This document shows positions 24,121 to 35,235 of a DNA stretch of 64,000 nucleotides, one piece after another. The first letter of the stretch is position 1, and every line of letters begins with the position of its first letter. The stretch is from positions 10,740,501 through 10,804,500 of the forward strand of contig JAPTOF010000005.1 of NCBI GenBank assembly GCA_028554755.1. Reading direction: 5' to 3'. The DNA is from Cordia subcordata (Eukaryota; Streptophyta; Magnoliopsida; Boraginales; Cordiaceae). Below the pieces are notes generated by a model. That model saw only the letters and a list, made by a program, of their open reading frames with translations. It did no database searches and was not told the origin of the DNA. The position numbers were made by a program, and so were the translations under genes.

Positions 24121-24545
24121 CACTACAAGATTTTAAGTCAGTAATTATGTATTTTTTTTGGTCATGCAGCGAAAAAGTCAAATACTTTTATTTTAATTAC
24201 GATTTTGGGTGTAAAAAGTTAATTGTTACGTCTCTAACTATAATGATGATATTATAATTTTTATAATTAATTTTTCTAAGATAGCAAAAAATTTGTTATA
24301 CTTGAAAATGTAACTAATATAAATTTGAAAAAATGTAACAAAGTTGAATTTCATTAGACACACATGACTATCTTAATTATATTAGCTATGCTTTCAAATG
24401 CAATAAACAATATTTACGCTTCCAAATATAGTATCAATTTTTAGTTATATTAAAAAATTTTATACTTAAATCAAGTTTAGTTAATTAATTCTATTATACT
24501 TTTGAATATAATTAGAAAACAAAATATATATAACTATTCCCTTAA
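24121..24545 (+). mobile_element. CACTA-type terminus with subterminal repeats
   Basis: Starts CACTACAAGATTTTAAG. Inside are TTGTTATACTTGAAAATGTA and TAGCTATGCTTTCAAATGCA, motifs of the same family as in 6930-7131, 10392-10862 and 41560-41830. The far terminus is not identified. Confidence 0.4.
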
Positions 24546-25271
24546 TTTTTAACTTGTTATAATGATGGTGCCATGGACGGTAGGACATCAAGGGACACGG
24601 CCAACCACTTACCATTCTCGTTGAAAATGAAATATCCTTTGAGGAGTAAAAATTCTACATGGATGTGCCAAAATACCTTGTTGAGACACCGACGGTGAGA
24701 TATTTTCATGCTTTTCAGTACCCTTATATCTACTTCTTATTCTGTTTCTTTTTTCCTTTTTTTTTGGGTCAAGTACATAAATTAAGTTGTTGTTAAGAAA
24801 CTTAGGATGATTTTCAATATATGTAATTAATGTTTTGGGCAACAAAGTCAAACTCATAGCTTTATTGCAATATTAGAATCACTAAGAACGCAATCTATGC
24901 AGATTGATATTAATAAATAGTAATTAAATTAAAGGTGTTGCATAAAACAAGTTCCTTTCCATTAAATAACATGAAAAATACATTTCTTCATCACAGAAAA
25001 CATCTTCTCTGCAATGGACAAAAATTTAATTGGTAGGAAAGTAAGAAAAAAGAAAAGAAAAAGAATGTCCAAATTAAAGAAATCATTTAATTTCTGGTAC
25101 TAATACAGAGAAGCATAATAGAAAAATAAAAGAACTAATAATAATATGTACTTTTATTTCTTGATCTACCTCACTTAAAAGTTTAAATTTGTAAAGAGAA
25201 TTTAGTTTGGTTATATTTATTTATTATACTTAACACGTCCCTTCACATATAACTTGATTTGTTCAAAGTTT

Positions 25272-25546
25272 CACTACAATAAAACAAGTCTTTTGTGACG
25301 GAAAATTAGTGACGGACAAAATCAGTCACTATTAGTTACTGATCTGTGATGGAATAAAATAAAACAATTATATAATATTATATGATAAAAATATTGACAG
25401 ATTAGTGATCAATTATTGACTGAATTATCAACGGAAATTATTTTCGTCCAAATTAGTCATCAAACCTATGACAAAATTTAGTCAGTCATAAATCCGTCAC
25501 AAAAATTGCACAATTAAATTTATTTCTGTCACAAATCCATCACTTA
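25272..25546 (+). mobile_element. CACTA-type terminus with GTGACGG repeats
   Basis: Starts CACTACAATAAAAC and carries repeated TTAGTGACGG-like and reverse-complement TCCGTCAC motifs, typical CACTA subterminal DNA. Similar repeats (ATTAGTGACAGA, TCCATCACTAAATTAG) resume at 27375-27490, suggesting one element interrupted by the insertions between. Confidence 0.45.
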
Positions 25547-26268
25547 GGGGCAGTTTGGCACAATAGCTGTTAGGGTAGCTGTTAGCTGTTTAAGTAGTTG
25601 ATAGTTGTTTAACTAGCTATTAGTAGGTAGTTGTTTAACTAGCCAATTGAACATAATGTGTTCGGTAAAATTAGTTATTAAAATAGTTGATGAAAGCAAG
25701 ATGATGAAAAGGACACTAATATCACATTATTATTATTATGATATTTATAATGAGTATTACTATTAGTGGAGTAAGATAATTTATTCTTTAATTAGATATA
25801 TGTTTTCTAATTAGATATATATTTTTTATTCTTTAATTAGATATATATTTTTTTATAAAGCACTTATCTTAATATGATAAAAATATATATTTTTAATAGA
25901 TTTGAATTTTATTTTTTTTAAAATAAAAAATCGACTAATAAATATACTTTTTAATATATTCAATTTGAATAGAATTTTAAATTAATTTTTGCTCTTTTTT
26001 ATTTATATTTGTGAAACAAAAGTGAAAAAGTAGAGAAAAGATTGAATCTAGTGTAAGATTTGCATAAGAAATAGAAAAGGGTAGAATTGTCAAAAACAAT
26101 GAAACACTACTAGCTTTTCGTGAAACGTTAAAATCTTTAGCGTTTGAGAAAAGTTGATTGAAACGCTAAAAAACTAACTGAACAATGGTATTTTACCGAA
26201 CAATGATAAATTAGAAATAGTGTTAAAGCTAGTCAAGAATTTATTTTTTTGTGTTGCCCAACATGCAC
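25547..26268 (-). mobile_element. PIF/Harbinger-like MITE, 722 bp
   Basis: Ends GGGGCAGTTTGGC and GCCCAACATGCAC, with interior repeats of GCTGTTAG and AGCGTTT-type words. The same family lies inverted at 58236-58953 (718 bp, TAA on both sides) with a partial copy at 26784-26925. Here the flanks read TTA and TAA, so the duplication is imperfect. No transposase is encoded. Confidence 0.6.
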
Positions 26269-26783
26269 TAATACCTTTTAAGGCTATATGCTAGAGCTGC
26301 GAAATGCAACAAATTAATTCTAGTCACTGTATATATTTATCCTTTCCAAACAAAAGTCCTTGGGTTAATACTTTTGAGGAATCTTGCAAGAGACATATGC
26401 AGACGTTATTAATACTATAGATTTAGTGATCATCAATATTTAATTAACAAGGTTAAGTCATAAGTCACATTTTGAGAATGCATCTTAATATGTCAATATA
26501 GTTCCTCCCTAGAGAATGGGCAAATTATAAACATTACACGCAATTAATTATTTGCAAATTAAGCTTATGATTAATAACTAAGGATTTAATTTTCTGGTTT
26601 TTTCGTTTTGCCTTGTATATAAACCTAATAGAATTGAGTGGCACACACACCCCTTCTTGATTTCGTTTGATCTCCTCAACGGGAGTATCACTTACTGATT
26701 GATGACAAAATTCTTCTCATTGTAAATTTATTTCCTGATATATAGGAGAGATCGTATGTCAATTTTTCCAATAACCTTTAGGG

Positions 26784-26925
26784 TCTATTCGTCAAAATTA
26801 GCTGTTAGGATAGCAGAGAGTTATTTGAGTAGCAAATAACTGTTTAGGTAACTGATAGCTATTGTATTGTAGTTGTTAGTTAATTGTTGTTTAGCTAGTT
26901 GATTGAATAAAACGGTTCTCACAGT
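26784..26925 (-). mobile_element. Partial copy of the same MITE
   Basis: GGGTCTATTCGTCAAAATTAGCTG then GATAGCTATTG and TTTAGCTAGTTGATTGAA follow the terminal 140 bp of the 25547 element and then stop. Confidence 0.5.
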
Positions 26926-26939
26926 TGTGGATAAAGCAA

Positions 26940-27240
26940 TCAAATTGATCGAGATCATGCTGCGTGTACGGAGGGGAAAGGAGCGATAGGCGAGGACGAG
27001 GGTTGTGTTGTCGGATGGTGAAGAGGTTGATGAAGTGCTCCCCTACGGCGACGGCGCACGGAATCACCGTGGTGTAAAGCCAACAAATTTCCTTGATTGT
27101 TCTGAAGGCATCTAGAAAAGATACAAGAAGAATCAGGCTAAGTAATTACTGGTATCAGTTTGCTAGGAAATGGTTAAAATGTAAAATTGAGTGCTAAGAG
27201 AGGAAAGTATTTTGTGAATTAGAGAATGTAACGACAGATG
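26940..27240. other. GC-richer patch of unknown origin
   Basis: The 26955-27080 part is markedly GC-rich for this window (GGAGGGGAAAGGAGCGATAG, CTACGGCGACGGCGCACGG). Neither strand gives a frame I recognise. It lies between CACTA-like motifs at 25272 and 27375, so it may be captured host sequence. Confidence 0.3.
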
Positions 27241-27662
27241 TACAGAAGACTTAAAAAGGCCAAGAAAAGATAAAATAAAGAATGAGTTTTTTCTGAATGC
27301 AGTGATTTGCGGATAAGAACGTAACCTTGATAGTATCATATTTTTACATGAGCATCATACTCTCGAAAAATTCCATAGTGACAGATTAGTGACCACTAAA
27401 TTAGTAACAGAAAATTCCATCACTAAATTAGTCATAGAAAATTCCATCACTAAATTAGTGACAGAACTTTTCCATTACCAATTTAATGACAGAAAATTCT
27501 GTTGCTAATTCGTCTCCGATTTATAATCTCCCTTTGCAAAGGTTTTGCGGTTCAAGATTCTCTTCTACAAACAGACAGTTTGCGCAACTTTTCACCATCC
27601 CAAGAGGGCTCAACCTTCTCTGGGTCATCTTTTTCACTGGCTACTGGGGACTACACAACAAC

Positions 27663-27950
27663 CACTACACAAATTTTACCAAAAAGGCGACAGGTTTTCG
27701 GCGACATTCAATAAATCGTCACCCATACTAAGGACATATTCAATTGGCAGCGTTTTAGTTGACCGTCACTTTTTAGTAAGAAGCAAAGATAAAACCAGTA
27801 GTTAAAAACCGCTGCTAATTACCAAAAACTGGCATGTTGAGAACATACATGACTATTGGCAGCGTTTTAAACGGCCATTGCTTTTTAGTAAGAAGCAACG
27901 ATAAAAGCTGCAATTAACAACCGCTGCTAATTACAAAAAAAACTGGCATG
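27663..27950 (+). mobile_element. CACTA-type terminus with about 105 bp subterminal tandem repeat x2
   Basis: Starts CACTACACAAATTTTACC. It is followed by two copies of a unit running from TTGGCAGCGTTTTA through TTTTTAGTAAGAAGCAA to CCGCTGCTAATTAC. The GGCAGCG and CGCTGC pairing is a common CACTA subterminal signature. The opposite end is not seen. Confidence 0.5.
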
Positions 27951-28163
27951 TTAACATCGTCTGATAATGGAGGTCTTGATTGAGATGAAGATCGGAAGTA
28001 ATTAATTTGAAGTGCCAAACAACATGAGATTCTTCTTTTACTTTTCAATTGATATATGAAATTAGAAACAGATTGGAAGTAATTAATTTGGTGTTAGTGG
28101 TTGCGTGGAGTTGGTGGTGTTCGCTAGCGGTAGTGGGGGCTGTGTGGGTGGTGGTAGGGGGGA

Positions 28164-28926
28164 GGGGTGAAAATATCCATTCCATATTAGAATTCGAATC
28201 CAACTAGATAGAAAAATTATGAAAATTTCGGATACGAATATATTTGAATCCGATCTCAGATAAAAATACCGGATATCGGATAAAAATATATTAATTTTAT
28301 GTTAAAGGCTTCATTGTCTAAAGATGGTTCAACATTTTATTATTTTATGATTTTTAACTTTATTTTAAATATTTTAGTTTTATGTTCTGAATTTGGAATA
28401 TTTTATTTGTTTAACTTTTGATACAACAAAAATATTTGATGACTTGTTATGAAATATATATTGTGATAGATTTTGTATTTAGTATTAGCTGTGGTATGTG
28501 TGACGTATTAATGCGGATTGCGATTTGTAAATTTATATATATTGGTTATTATCTACTATTATTTTGTATGGCATATTTAGTGTGAATTATAGTTTGTGGT
28601 AAGCTTTATATTTAGTGAAATGTGTTCATTTTTCTTTTCAATACAATTTAATATTTTTATAATTCGAGTGACACTAAATTTATATGGTTACAATGTTGTT
28701 TAGTAGTAAAATAGCAAATGAGAAATTAAATATGTTTTGATTATTAAATAAATCCGAAAATCCAACTATCCGAATATGAAAATATCCGTTATGCGAACAT
28801 CCGATATCCGGCTAAATAGGTACTTTTAAACTATCCGATCAGATAGTTGATTTTCTAATCCGATATCCGACTATCCGATATTCGATTATCTGACTATCTA
28901 ATTATCCGTTCCGATTCTCACACCTA
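28164..28926. mobile_element. hAT-like nonautonomous element with TATCCG arrays
   Basis: The left edge GGGGTGAAAATATCC and the reverse complement of the right edge TTAGGTGTGAGAATCGG resemble hAT-type ends (T-GGGGTG-AA). The inner flanks are packed with TCGGATA on the left (28235-28290) and ATCCGATATCCGACTATCC on the right (28745-28915). These arrays are inverted relative to each other, as transposase-binding subterminal repeats would be. The interior is AT-rich and noncoding. Confidence 0.5.
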
Positions 28927-29209
28927 ATGGGGGGGGGTGTTTTGTTTTTTGGTGGACATTTGATTAATTAAAAAAAAAAGAAAAAACAAGGGTTATGTGT
29001 GCAAATAAGGGGGAAAAAACAAACATCAACCCCATTTTCCAGGCGTGTTCCACAATCGCAATTAAGATGGATGAAAAGCCTGATGGAGAGAGCAAATGTG
29101 TAAAATTCAAAAAAACACAAGAAGTCTATACTGTAGTTTTATAAATTTAGAGACTAACGGTGTCATTAGGCCTATACACAAGGGTGTATAAACAAAAATC
29201 CTTTCTAAA

Positions 29210-32085
29210 ACCACAGAGGCTATCAATGAGTTTTGAACTACAAAAGATACTATACCACTTTCATAAAACATAAAAGGGCAAAATGTATTTTTTTTTTGTG
29301 CTTGGTAAGAAAAAATTCATTTATATCCACAAAAATTTACAAAAGATCTAACATCTATAAGCGGAAGTTCACTTTTACATTCTATGCACGAAGGATTGCT
29401 ATATTCAAAAGAGACTGCTTAATCTTCCTAAATTAACTTTAAAATGTACTTTACTTCTAAAGTTTCGACTAATTTTTTGGGTTTTGAAATTCGATGAATA
29501 TTTTGTTAGTTACTCCAAAGACCATGTATTTTACCCTCAAACTATAAATAAGTCGCCACTGCTGTTGGATGCACATTTATTTGAAAGCAAAATATAAAGA
29601 TCATGTACACGAAAGAGTGCAACTTGATCTAAAAGTTCCTACATTTATATCTATGTCCACTTAAACAACGACAAAATCTTGACCTGTTCAAATAATAATT
29701 AAGATGAAACAAGGTCATGAGTCATGACCACAAATCTCTTTACAATAGAAGGATTCATTTTACAATTAATGTATTATTACGTGGTAGTCCTTAGAAAGAA
29801 TTGAACTAAAGAGTGTGGCAATATTTAAATTCTAGACATAGATGTTATATACTTGATTCAAATCTTTAAAGATCATCGTAAGATGATCATCATAAAATGT
29901 AATGTCTGATTTTATGCGTTTAAAGTTCCATCTAGGGATATATGATTGAGTTAGATTAGTTTAAATGGAAAGAACTATATGTTTTAACTTTTCTTTTTTT
30001 AAGGGTAAATGCTACTTTTTCCCTCTAAATTTTATCCTAAATTCCAACTTCTCCATAAAATTCTAATTTTACCTATATTCTCCCACACCATAAAATCTAT
30101 ATAATTTGCAAATCATAAATGTTTTAATTTTAAAATATGGAAAAAAATTTAAAAAATAGTTTATTCGCAAAATTTTTGTTAAAATAAGCTACTTTTTACT
30201 TTTTTTTCTTATCTATTTATTTATAAAAATAAAAATCGATAAAATAATTAAATAGAATTAGTTAAAAAATCAACAATCAAATAGAAAATTAAAAGATTTC
30301 AAATTCAAAATATGACAAAATATAACAATAGTTCGTTGACAAAATTTTTCTTATCCCAAAAATTAAAAAGAAAAACTAGATTTGATTTAAATTTTGTTTT
30401 TTTAAATTAAAGTGTCATCTAGCGATAACCTTCGATTCACGTAAAATGCAATTAATTTCTCTATTTTTTTTTTTCAAAAATCGCATAAAAATTTTGTTAT
30501 TTAAACACTTGCTAATATTCCTGTGGTTTCACAAAAGTTGCACATTGGCCTCGTTATTAGTTTATCTGTTAAAATTAACGAAAAGTGTGAAAAATGTATC
30601 TACAATACATTTCAACTTATCAATAATAAAAGAACCCAAAAGATAAGTACAAGTTCTCCCCTCTAATTTTAAAAATGATGCAGATAGGATTTGAAATAAA
30701 GTGTGAATACTTGCTAAGGTAGTGAGGATTAAAAAATATCTCTTAAATTATGTAATTTTTTTTTTTTGCTTATATACATGTAATTATTATTGCATATATT
30801 TATAAACTTAATAAGGAGTCACTTAAATTTAGAAATTTACATAAATTTGAAGATTTTTACTCTTTTGGGGATGTATTTGCATGTTATTTCAAATCAGAGG
30901 GAGAAATCTGTACCAATTCTAAAATCAGGGGGGATTTTGCACCATTTTTAAGATTAGAGGGGGAAATTTACTTGAGTTTTTCTGTTCATTATTAAAAAGT
31001 CAAAATGCATGACATATTTTTAACTCTCATTAGCTCTAATGGAAAAACTAATGGATGGATCCAATGTACAGCTTTTTTATAACTATAAAGAATATCAACG
31101 AGTTTGGAAACAAAATGGTTATTATGCAACTTTTACAAAACATGGAGAATAAAATGCACTAATTTTACTCTTTGAAGTTTCGTGACCAATTTGTTGGGTT
31201 CTGAAATTCAGTGACTATTTTGTTAGTTACTCCAATCACCAAGTATGTATTTTACCGTCAAGCTATAAATAAATTGCAACTGTTCTTGGGTGGACACCTT
31301 TATTTGGAAGTGAAATAAAACCATCTTGAGTGGATCCCAGAGTTTGATTGCAACATCATTAGCCCATGAACATCTACCGTGTACCATAAACCGCACTAAT
31401 AGTATTGATACAGAAAGCAACCTAGGTAAAGCTGGCAAAAACATCTATATATATTCATATGGCTTAATAAAGAGTCACTTAAACTAAGAAATTTACATAA
31501 TTTAGAAGATATATTTTTTATTCTTTTTACTCATTTAAGGGTATATTTGCATGTTATTTCAAATAAGAGGAAGAAACCAGCACCTATTTTTTTTTTTTAA
31601 TGTTTTGTTTGGGGGGGGGGGGGTTGCACCATTGGGGAAAATTTACTTGAGTTTTTTCAATATTAAAAAGTTAGACATACTTCTACAATTAACTCTAATG
31701 GAAAAAACTAATAGCTGGGGCTAATATAGCTTTTCAGAGACCACATAGCGTATCAATGAATTTTGAACCATAGAAGATATTATACAATTTTCATCAAACA
31801 TAAAAGGGTAAAATATATTTTTCTTCCTCAGTAAATCAAGATTTCATTTATATCAATAAAAATTTACAAAAGATTTAAACTTCTATAAGAAGAAGTTCGC
31901 ATTTATATTCTATGCATGAAGGATTACTATATTTAGAAGAGACTGCTTAGTCTCCCTAAATTTACTTTAAAATGTATTTTACTTTTAAAGTTTCGATTAA
32001 TTTTCCGGGTTTTGAAATTCGGTGACTATTTTGTTAGTTACTCCAAAGACCAAGTACGTGTTTTACCTTGAAATTATATAAGAGT
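29210..32085 (+). repeat. Three partial copies of one repeat unit
   Basis: Unit 1 (29210-29556) and unit 3 (31737-32085) share AAACATAAAAGGG-AAAAT, TCTATGCA-GAAGGATT-CTATATT and GTTTTGAAATTCG-TGA-TATTTTGTTAGTTACTCCAAAGACCA. Unit 2 (30775-31262) and 31447-31740 share AATAA-GAGTCACTTAAA, TTGCATGTTATTTCAAAT and AATTTACTTGAGTTTTT. Order and spacing fit direct tandem duplication with decay. It is noncoding and its origin is unknown. Confidence 0.6.
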
Positions 32086-32969
32086 GTATTACAAAATAAA
32101 TAGAAGACACCGTTAACTACACAAAGAAAATTAAGAAAATATAATAAAATATTAATAGTCAAAAATCATACTAAAGCCTAAGAACCAATACACTTTATTT
32201 TATTATGCTTGTCACATGTATAGCCGAAAAGTAAAGAAAAATATTAATGACAATGCAATTTCAAACAAAGAAAAAAACCAATTTTAAGATCTAATGCATG
32301 AAAAAGTATTCTATTTCTCTGACATGCACAGAAAATTATTATCCTTGTCACACATGTAGCCAAAAAAAAAATCATACAATAAGGCAGCATATTTGAAATG
32401 AAAAAGAAAATTATAACGATGTATCATTTAAGAAATAAAGGACACTTTTGACAACCCAAAACCTTAAAAAAATGATCAGGAATATAAACAATTACTATGG
32501 ATTCATAGGGATATAGCTGAAAAATAAAGGAAAATGATTAACTTAAATCTAGGGGGTGTTTGCATGCGGCATGGAAATGAAAAAAGGCAATAAATTCATA
32601 TGCAACATCAGGAAAACAGGAAAAAGACAAACATAATAACAGGCATAGGTTTCGTAGGAAAAGGCCGGTAAATTTTTTTGTTTTTGAAATTTTATGTTTG
32701 TTCATAGCCGAAAAGTAAAGAAAAATATTAATGACAAAACAACTTCAAATAAAGAAAAAAACCAATTTTAGGATCTAATGCACGAAAAAATATTCTATTT
32801 CTCTTACATGCACTGAAAATTATTATCCTTGTCACACATGTAGCCAAAAATACAAAAAAAAAAAAAATCATACAATAAGGCAGCATATTTGAAATGAAAA
32901 AAGAAAATTATAACGGTGTATCATTTAAGAAATAAAGGACACTATTGACAACCCTAAACCTTAAAAAAA

Positions 32970-34460
32970 GAATAATGCTTTATATCACCCCTTTTTCATC
33001 ACCTTTTTATCACCCTTTAAGTGGCATCTTAGCTATCATGCCACCTAGATTTTTTTTTATTTTACTTTCTTACTTTTTTTATTTTTATCTCTCCTCTTAA
33101 TTTATTTTTCCTAATTCACTTTGCTCTAACTAAATTAATTCTTCAATCAATCCTTTCTTCATTTTTTGCCTAAATTCTTTCCTCCATCATTAAACTCCTA
33201 GCTGCATTATCAAACCCACTTTTTCTTCCATTTTTCAATTCCCAATTCACCATCAAATTTTCCTCTAGTTTTCAATTCTCAACTCACCATCAAATTTAAT
33301 AGCAAAAACTTCTTTATTGTGACTACCAATTCAATAATCTAATTATTGTTTAAACTAGTAATAATAACTTGTACGAGACTATTAATTGTGACTCATAGCT
33401 ATATGAGTCAAAGCATACAGCAAGTATGCGGTAAATATATGTAATTTTTTTTTGTCTACGAACTTCTGATTTCATTAAAGCAAAAAAGCAATTACGAGCA
33501 CCAGTTCTAGAAAAAACGAAGTTACCTGCCAATTTGCTTCCACCGCTTGCTCTCTTCTCCTAGGCATGCATTATGATAGGAATATAAGAGTTGAACAAAT
33601 AAACATTTTTTACAATTTTCTTTTGTGGTAGTGTGAAACTAACCACATGCATGCAACGAGTAAAGACTGACCCTTAATATTGAAACTAATTACGGGCAAT
33701 CCATGCGAATGATGAATGCTATAGTTGATTTATTGATCAATAGAGGTGGTTGTGCTGCTCGGTTGATCAAACAAAGAAAATTACATAGAGATTGGGTTCG
33801 AATTCCTCCTTTGAATCTGAAAAGTTTTGTAAATTTTTTTTTGTTGGTGGGGTCGGATAAATATTTGAATTTTAATTTGTTATGGGCTATATTTTGTTCT
33901 TTTTGTCTAGAACTGGTGCTCATAATTGTTTTTTTTTGCTCTAATGAAATTAGAAGTTCGTAGACCAAAAAAAAAATACATATATTTGCCACATACTTGC
34001 TGTATGCTTTGACTCATATGGCTACAAGTCACAATAAATAGTCTCATATCAGTTATTATTACTAGTTTAAACAATAATTAGATTATTGTATCGGTAGTCA
34101 CAGTAAAGAAGTTTTTGCTATTAAATTTGATGGTGAGTTGAGAATTGAAAACTAGAAGAAAATTTGATGGTGAATTGAGAATTGAAAAATGGAAGAAAAA
34201 GTGGGTTTGATAATGCAGCTAGGAGTTTAACGATAGAGGAAAGAATTTAGGCCAAAAATGAGTAAGGAAAGGATTGATTGAAGACTCAATTTAGTTAGAG
34301 CAAAATGAATTAGGAAAAATAAATTAAGAGGAGAGAGAAAAATAAAAAAAGTAAGAAAGTAAAATTAAAAATATATGTATATCTAGGTGGCATGACAACT
34401 AAGATGTCACCTAAGGGGTGATAAAAAGGTGATGAGAAAAGGGGTGATATATTGCATTAT
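32970..34460. mobile_element. Foldback element, about 1.49 kb, inverted repeats near 550 bp
   Basis: The left arm 32970-33530 (AATAATGC-TTATATCACCCC, GTGGCATCTTAG, CATGCCACCTAGAT, then GTGACTCATAG-TATATGAGTCAAAGCATACAGCAAGTATG) is mirrored by the right arm 33900-34460. The loop is about 370 bp. TTAAAAAAA flanks both sides, a 9 bp duplication of Mutator type, and sister units (about 32470 and 34957) show the empty site. No transposase is encoded. The ends resemble those of the 54263-57780 element. Confidence 0.75.
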
Positions 34461-35007
34461 TTAAAAAAAAATGATCAGGAATATAAACAATTACTATGGA
34501 TTCATAGGGATATAGCTGAAAAATAAAGGAAAACGATTATCTTAAATCTAGGGGGTGTTTGCGTTAAGGCAAGGAAATGAAAAATGGCAATAATATGCAA
34601 CATCAAGAAAACAGGAAAAAGACAAACATAATAACATGCATAGGTTTCGTAGGAAAAGGCAAAGTTTTGTTTTTCTAATTTTATGTTTATTTATAGCCAA
34701 AAAGTAAAGAAAATATTAATGACAATGCAACTTCAAATGAAGAAAAAAACCAATTTTAAGATCTAATGCACAAAAAAAAAAAATTCTATTTCTCTTACAT
34801 GCACTGAAAATTATTATCCTTGTCACACATGTAGCCAAAAAATGCAAAAAAAAAAAAAAAAAATCATACAACAAGGCAGCATATTTGAAATGAAAAAAGA
34901 AAATTATAACGATATATCATTTAAGAAATAAAGGATACTATTGACAACCCTAAACCTTAAAAAATGATCAGGAATAAAAACAATTACTATGGATTCATAG
35001 GGATATA

Positions 35008-35235
35008 GGGCCTATTTGGATTGGCTTTTTTTCAAAAAAAAAGTACTTTTTTTTCCTTAAAAAGTTACAATAAATTTGCAATAACTATTTGATTGGCTTC
35101 CAAAAAAGCTCAAACTCTGAAAAAGCTCAAATACAGCTTTTTTTAGAAGTCAGAATTTTCAGCTTCTAAAAAAAAACTATTTTTCAAAAGCTGTTAAAAA
35201 AAACGCTTTTAAAAAAAGCCAATCCAAACGAGCCC
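35008..35235. mobile_element. MITE, 228 bp
   Basis: Ends GGGCCTATTTGGATTGGC and GCCAATCCAAACGAGCCC, with ATA on both sides (35005-35007, 35236-35238). The two sister units read GGGATATAGCTG without an insert (about 32513 and 34507), proving insertion after the triplication or into one unit only. Confidence 0.8.

Noticed and set aside
33690..33992. Overlapping frames on both strands in the foldback loop
   Set aside because: Chance frames in the hairpin loop and arms, mutually antisense, no motif.
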